64,000 nt of DNA from Agromyces sp. LHK192 (GTDB lineage: Bacteria; Actinomycetota; Actinomycetes; Actinomycetales; Microbacteriaceae): contig NZ_CP034753.1 of NCBI RefSeq assembly GCF_004006235.1, forward strand, positions 1 to 64,000, written 5' to 3'. Positions 60,250 through 64,000 of the stretch are shown in pieces. Position numbers and translations under genes: made by a program. Each line of letters opens with the position of its first letter. Positions within the stretch are counted from its first letter, which is position 1. The notes beneath the pieces were generated by a model. The model saw only the letters and a program-made list of their open reading frames with translations. It was not told the origin of the DNA and made no database searches.

Positions 60250-60349
60250 GGTCGAGTAGGCGCCTCGGCGCCGTATCGAGACCGGGTGAGGGGTCTCGAT
60301 ACGCTCCTTCGTCGCTACTCGACCACCGGAGGGGTGTCGCTACTCGACC
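60250..60349. repeat. Second palindromic repeat cluster
   Basis: GGTCGAGTAG at 60250-60259 and CGTATCGAGACC at 60272-60283, then the reverse GGTCTCGATACG at 60292-60303 and two CTACTCGACC at 60315-60324 and 60340-60349. Same organisation as at 59.1 kb. It lies between the SDR 3' end and the esterase start. Confidence 0.85.
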
Positions 60350-60359
60350 ACCGGATGGG

Positions 60360-61427
60360 TCAGGTGGCCGACCAGCCGCCGTCCGAGGCGAGCACCACGC
60401 CGTTGACGTTCACGCCGTCGTCGGACAGCAGGAACGTGATCGACGCGGCGAGGGCGTCGGCCTCGACGGCGTCCGGCAGGATCGCCATCGCCTGGCGCAC
60501 GCGCTGCGCGCCGAGCGGCGACGCGAAGGTGGCCTCGATGTTGGTGATCGTCGGGCCGGGGGCGACCGCGTTGGTGCGGATGCCGTGCGGACCGTACATG
60601 AACGCCGTCGACTTCGTCAGTCCGACGACCGCGTGCTTCGACGCGGTGTAGGCGACACCCGCCGCCGAGCCGCGCAGCGCGGCCTCGGAGGCCGTGTTGA
60701 CGATCGAACCGATGCCCTGGGCGAGCATCGTCGGGATCACGGCGCGCATGAGCTTCATCGTGCCGTCGACGTTCACCCGGAACACGCGCTGCCACACCGC
60801 GTCGGTGAGGTCGCCGATCGGCGTCATGTCGTCCATGATCCCGGCGATGTTCGCGAGGCCGTCGATGCGGCCGCCGGCCGCGGCGACGATCTCGGCGACC
60901 TTCGCGTCGTCGGTGATGTCGGCGACGAGCGTCACGATGTCGGCGCCCGCATGCTCCGACGCGAACTCGTCGAGGCGCTCCTGCGACACGTCGACCGCGA
61001 CGACCCGGCCGCCCTCGCGCGCGATGCGCGACGCGGTGGCGCGGCCGATGCCCGATCCCGCGCCGGTCACGATGACGGTCTTGCCGGAAAAGCGGCCGTC
61101 GTCGATGCGCTCGACCCACTCCGGGGTCTCGACCTGCGGCACGCCGGCGTCCTCGTCCGCCTCGCTCGTCGGCTCGGGGGCCTCGGGCGCGCCGGCCGGC
61201 ACGTCGCCGGCCGCGGCGCGCGCGATGAGCGCGTCGAGCGTCTCCTGCGAGAACTGGCCCTTGCTGAGCTTGATCAGCCGCTTGATCGCCAGGCGGCTGA
61301 CGGGCTTGAAGACGTCGGCGGACTGGCCGGACTGGGCGAGCATGTCGCGCAGGATCGGGCCGCCCACCGGGTGCTCGAGCCAGGTCTTGATCGAGTCGTC
61401 GCCCGTCAGGGTCTTGGGGGTGCTCAT
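60360..61427 (-). CDS. SDR oxidoreductase with N-terminal helical module
   Basis: A 355-residue protein. Residues about 112-355 are a classical short-chain dehydrogenase: TGAGSGIG cofactor site, NIAG, and the catalytic Ser and YTASK. The first 70 residues form an extra helical module (IKTWLEHPVGGPILRDML ... LSKGQFSQETLDALIAR), followed by an acidic Ala/Pro/Glu linker. That module reminds me of tails found on some actinobacterial GH3 enzymes. It overlaps the upstream 3-ketosteroid dehydrogenase-like gene (ATGA), so a ketone or steroid substrate is plausible. Confidence 0.85.
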   Translation of the reverse strand: MSTPKTLTGDDSIKTWLEHPVGGPILRDMLAQSGQSADVFKPVSRLAIKRLIKLSKGQFSQETLDALIARAAAGDVPAGAPEAPEPTSEADEDAGVPQVETPEWVERIDDGRFSGKTVIVTGAGSGIGRATASRIAREGGRVVAVDVSQERLDEFASEHAGADIVTLVADITDDAKVAEIVAAAGGRIDGLANIAGIMDDMTPIGDLTDAVWQRVFRVNVDGTMKLMRAVIPTMLAQGIGSIVNTASEAALRGSAAGVAYTASKHAVVGLTKSTAFMYGPHGIRTNAVAPGPTITNIEATFASPLGAQRVRQAMAILPDAVEADALAASITFLLSDDGVNVNGVVLASDGGWSAT

Positions 61428-63133
61428 ACGAGGGTTTCCTTCTCTTCGTGCTGCGGCGCCGCGGTGGCGACGCCGGTGTGGTCGGATGCCTCCGCCGCAT
61501 GGACGGCGGCGAGGTATCCGAAGACGGCGGCCGGACCGATGGTCGATCCCGGGCCGGGGTAGGTGCGGCCCATCACGCTGGCCGTGGTGTTGCCGGCGGC
61601 GTACAGGCCCGGGATCGGCTCGCCCTGCTCGTCGAGCACGCGGGCGTGCTCGTCGGTGAGGAGGCCTCCCTTCGTGCCGAGGTCGCCCGGAACGAGCTGG
61701 GTGGCGCGGAACGGACCGCGTTCGATCGGCCCGAGGTTCGGGTTGGGCTTGACGCGCGGGTCGCCGTAGTAGTTGTCGTAGACGGTGCGTCCGCGGCCGT
61801 AGTCGGTGTCGACGCCGGTCTTCGCGAATCCGTTGAAGCGGCTGATCGTCGCTCGGAACGTGTCGCGGTCGAGCCCGATCTTCTCGGCGAGTTCGTCGAG
61901 GGTCGGCGCCTCGACGATGATGCCCTCGGTGCGCATCGCCTTGCCGCCGATGAGCCCGGCGGGCGCGAGGTACCGCTGGGCGTGGCGCCGTTCGGTGATG
62001 AGCCAGGAGGGGTTCGCGGGCACGGTGCGGTCGCGTTCGAGCAGGTGGTGGCCGAAGTCGATGTAGCTCTCGGACTCGTTCAGGTACCGCTGCCCGGACT
62101 GGTCGACGACGAGCGAGAACGGGTCGCTGCGTTCGTTGAGGATGAACGACGGCTGCTTGCCTGGGATGGGCACCGAGGCCCCCCACCACGCGTCGTCCAT
62201 GAGGGCGAGCGCACCGCCTGCGGCGGCGCCCGCCTCGATCGCCGTGCCGAGGTCGCCCTCGGCCGCCGACGTGTACCCGGGGATGCCGTGGTAGCGCTCG
62301 CGCCATTCGGTGCGCTGCGCGAATCCGCCGGCGCCGAGGATCACCCCGCGCCGTGCGCGGATCGAGATCGGACCGGACGGCGTCGCGACGACGGCGCCGA
62401 CGACCCGGCCGGATTCGTCCTTCACGAGTTCGGTGAGTGGCGCGTCGAGGAGCAGTTCCGTGCCCTGGTTCTTCACGATCAGCCCGAGGCTGAGCATGAG
62501 TCCGCCCCCCATGCCCATGAGCCTACGTCCGGTGAGGAGTCCGCCGAGGGTACGGAAGACGAACCTCGCGCCGCGGATGAATCCGGACACCGTCGACCAG
62601 GCGCGCGTGAGGAGCCACACGTCGTCGGTCTTGAGCGGCACGGGAATGGCGTCGCTCATGCGCGAGGTGCGCTGCCAGTCGCCGAGCTTCTTCGCGTTGA
62701 TCGGCTTCACCTCGATGGAGCGGCCGACCTTGCCGCCGCGCCGATCGGGGTAGTAGTCGGGGTAGTCGGTGCCGACGGTCCAGACGACTCCCAGGCGTTC
62801 GAGCAGGTCGAACGTGGGCGCGACGCCGTCGACGAACGCCTCCCTGCGCTCCTGCGACGAGGCCGGCCCGATGTCGGCGACCGGGCCGATGGATGCCTCG
62901 AGGTAGTCGAGTGCCTCCTCGCGGGAGTCGGGGATGCCCTTGCGTCGCATCGCCGGATTGTTCGGCATCCACAGGCCGCCGCCGCTGCGCATCGTGGTGC
63001 CGCCCCAACGGTCGGTGCTCTCGACGACCAGTGCCGTCAATCCCGCGTCGACGGCGGTGATCGCCGCCGTCAGGCCCGCGGCGCCGCTGCCGGCGACCAG
63101 TACGTCGACTTCTCGATCCCAGGATCGGGTCAT
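61424..63133 (-). CDS. 3-ketosteroid dehydrogenase-like FAD protein
   Basis: A 569-residue flavoprotein of the fumarate reductase/KstD group. FAD motif VAGSGAAGLTAAITA at the N-terminus, GGTTMRSGGGLWMP, and near the C-terminus AGNTTASVMGRTYPGPGSTIGP, where the Tyr and Gly match catalytic residues of 3-ketosteroid delta-1-dehydrogenases. GAGGAGG precedes the ATG. It is divergent from a TetR gene with a clear operator in between. Substrate assignment to steroids is by family only. Confidence 0.88.
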   Translation of the reverse strand: MTRSWDREVDVLVAGSGAAGLTAAITAVDAGLTALVVESTDRWGGTTMRSGGGLWMPNNPAMRRKGIPDSREEALDYLEASIGPVADIGPASSQERREAFVDGVAPTFDLLERLGVVWTVGTDYPDYYPDRRGGKVGRSIEVKPINAKKLGDWQRTSRMSDAIPVPLKTDDVWLLTRAWSTVSGFIRGARFVFRTLGGLLTGRRLMGMGGGLMLSLGLIVKNQGTELLLDAPLTELVKDESGRVVGAVVATPSGPISIRARRGVILGAGGFAQRTEWRERYHGIPGYTSAAEGDLGTAIEAGAAAGGALALMDDAWWGASVPIPGKQPSFILNERSDPFSLVVDQSGQRYLNESESYIDFGHHLLERDRTVPANPSWLITERRHAQRYLAPAGLIGGKAMRTEGIIVEAPTLDELAEKIGLDRDTFRATISRFNGFAKTGVDTDYGRGRTVYDNYYGDPRVKPNPNLGPIERGPFRATQLVPGDLGTKGGLLTDEHARVLDEQGEPIPGLYAAGNTTASVMGRTYPGPGSTIGPAAVFGYLAAVHAAEASDHTGVATAAPQHEEKETLV

Positions 63134-63147
63134 GCTTTCCTCCTCTG

Positions 63148-63167
63148 ACCGGACATCGTTGTCCGGT
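63148..63167. promoter_or_regulatory. TetR operator candidate
   Basis: ACCGGACATCGTTGTCCGGT: perfect 8-base arms around TCGT, in the 49-base gap between the divergent KstD-like and TetR genes. It overlaps the promoter elements of the TetR gene. Confidence 0.75.
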
Positions 63168-63169
63168 AC

Positions 63170-63175
63170 TACGCT
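63170..63175 (+). promoter_or_regulatory. -10 box, probable leaderless promoter of TetR gene
   Basis: TACGCT ends 7 bases before the ATG at 63183, 3 bases after the operator palindrome. Confidence 0.5.
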
Positions 63176-63182
63176 AACACTC

Positions 63183-63764
63183 ATGGCTGCGCATGGAGCT
63201 GGGAATTCGACGGCGGACCGGAAGCCGAATCGGGGACCGATCGCGGGGCCGGCGAACCGGCGGGCGCTCATCGCCGCAGCGCGGCAGATCTTCGCCGAAG
63301 ACGGCCTGCAGGCCCCCTACAGCTCGATCGCGAAGCGCGCGGGCGTCGGCCAGGGCAGCCTGTACCGGCACTTCCCCGACCGCCTCTCGATCGCCATCGC
63401 CGTGTTCGACGAGAACATCGACGAGCTCGAAGCCGGGTCGGCTCGGCCCGGGGCCACGCTCGACACGCTGTTCGACGCGATCATCGACCAGGCCACGATC
63501 TCGGCGGCGATCATCCAGCTCATCTGGGATCACCGCGACGACGAGCGCGTCGCCCGGTTCGGGGAGCGCATCCGCGCCCTGGCGGACACGGCCCTCGCGC
63601 ACGAGCAGTCAGCCGGCCGGGTCGGCGCGCACGTCCGCACCGAGGACGTGCTGCTCGCGATCACCATGCTCGCGACCGTCAGCGAACGCAGCGACGGCGC
63701 CGATCCCCGCACCGACGCGCATCGCGCCAGGGAGCTCATCGACCTTGCGTTCGAACCGCGCTGA
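63183..63764 (+). CDS. TetR family transcriptional regulator
   Basis: A 193-residue repressor. The HTH lies in residues about 24-72 (ALIAAARQIFAEDGLQAP, then AKRAGVGQGSLYRHFPDRL). The C-terminal ligand domain is helical. It is divergent from the KstD-like/SDR pair with a perfect palindrome between, so it is very likely their repressor and its own. Ligand unknown. Confidence 0.9.
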   Translation: MAAHGAGNSTADRKPNRGPIAGPANRRALIAAARQIFAEDGLQAPYSSIAKRAGVGQGSLYRHFPDRLSIAIAVFDENIDELEAGSARPGATLDTLFDAIIDQATISAAIIQLIWDHRDDERVARFGERIRALADTALAHEQSAGRVGAHVRTEDVLLAITMLATVSERSDGADPRTDAHRARELIDLAFEPR

Positions 63765-63804
63765 CGGCGCGCGTTCGCCGATCGACCCGTCGGCGCGAGT
63801 CGGC

Positions 63805-64000
63805 TCAACCCAGTTCGGCCCGCCGGAAGCCCAGCTCGCGTACCGCACCGCGTACGGGCGAGCCGGTCATGCCCACCGCGTCGAGGTCGACCGAGGCTGC
63901 CGCGCGGAGCGCGAGCGCGTTCGCCGATGTCGCGGCGCGATCCGGAATGCCGAGCCGGCGGGCGAAGGCGTCCCAGTGGCGGCGCTTCAGCGAGGTCGTG
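63805..64000 (-). CDS. C-terminal fragment of a gene cut by the window edge
   Basis: Only the last 65 residues are visible, beginning TTSLKRRHWDAFARRLGIP and ending GFRRAELG. The RRHW...ARRLGI and GSPVRGAVRELGFRRAEL segments remind me of the C-terminus of HipA-family kinase toxins, but the match is from memory and weak. The 5' part lies beyond the window. Confidence 0.4.
   Translation of the reverse strand, partial: TTSLKRRHWDAFARRLGIPDRAATSANALALRAAASVDLDAVGMTGSPVRGAVRELGFRRAELG

Overview
The window is a high-GC actinobacterial chromosome segment that begins at the first base of dnaA, so it is the origin-proximal start of a replicon. The gene order (dnaA, dnaN, recF, a DUF721/DciA gene, gyrB, gyrA, a DUF3566 membrane protein, tRNA-Ile, tRNA-Ala, then a cyclophilin, crgA, trpG-like and the pknB-pknA-pbpA-rodA-pstP-fhaB-fhaA block) is the conserved actinobacterial origin region also known from mycobacteria. 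The protein style, the very frequent GGATGCC/GGCATCC heptamer and the GGTCGAGTAG...CGTATCGAGACC repeats fit the family Microbacteriaceae, with an Agromyces-like genus as my best guess. I see no prophage, insertion sequence, integrase or CRISPR array.

Layout. 1-10 kb: replication and supercoiling genes, with an origin-like region between dnaA and dnaN. 10.0-15.4 kb: two tRNAs, a molybdopterin oxidoreductase with a flavin reductase and a zinc-ribbon protein, a Nudix hydrolase, small proteins, a cyclophilin and a rhomboid protease. 15.4-15.6 kb: a gene-free spot between convergent genes with two near-perfect DnaA boxes and two palindromes. 15.6-26.6 kb: growth and division control, namely CrgA, a class E sortase, a glutamine amidotransferase, then a minus-strand operon of two Ser/Thr kinases, a transpeptidase, a SEDS polymerase, a PP2C phosphatase and two FHA proteins. 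26.6-30 kb: a GH65 phosphorylase with a beta-phosphoglucomutase-like HAD enzyme. 30-37 kb: tRNA-Leu and assorted metabolic and regulatory genes. 37-43.4 kb: gluconate kinase, a SulP anion transporter and two divergent sulfatases.

43.4-51.7 kb holds the most unusual content. An MMPL transporter is divergent from a single reading frame that joins a TetR-type regulator to a complete alpha/beta hydrolase. Two matching short palindromes sit in the shared promoter region. Further on, a ykkC-family (guanidine-I type) riboswitch precedes an EamA/DMT transporter, with a hairpin that could mask the ribosome-binding site.

50.9-58.7 kb is a phosphonate catabolism locus: a GntR/UTRA regulator divergent from phnD, phnC, a fused double-domain phnE, a FAD oxidoreductase, a phosphonatase-like HAD hydrolase and a zinc alcohol dehydrogenase. 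It has no phnW transaminase, so the flavoenzyme probably makes phosphonoacetaldehyde by oxidation. 58.7-64 kb holds a GNAT gene, an HSL-type esterase, an SDR with an unusual N-terminal module, a 3-ketosteroid dehydrogenase-like flavoprotein, a divergent TetR gene with a clear operator, and a gene cut by the window edge.

Two themes recur across the window. Many transcription units show a TANNNT hexamer 6-7 bases before the ATG, which suggests leaderless mRNAs. Palindromic repeats also lie at gene 3' ends, where they supply stop codons and in one case extend a protein.
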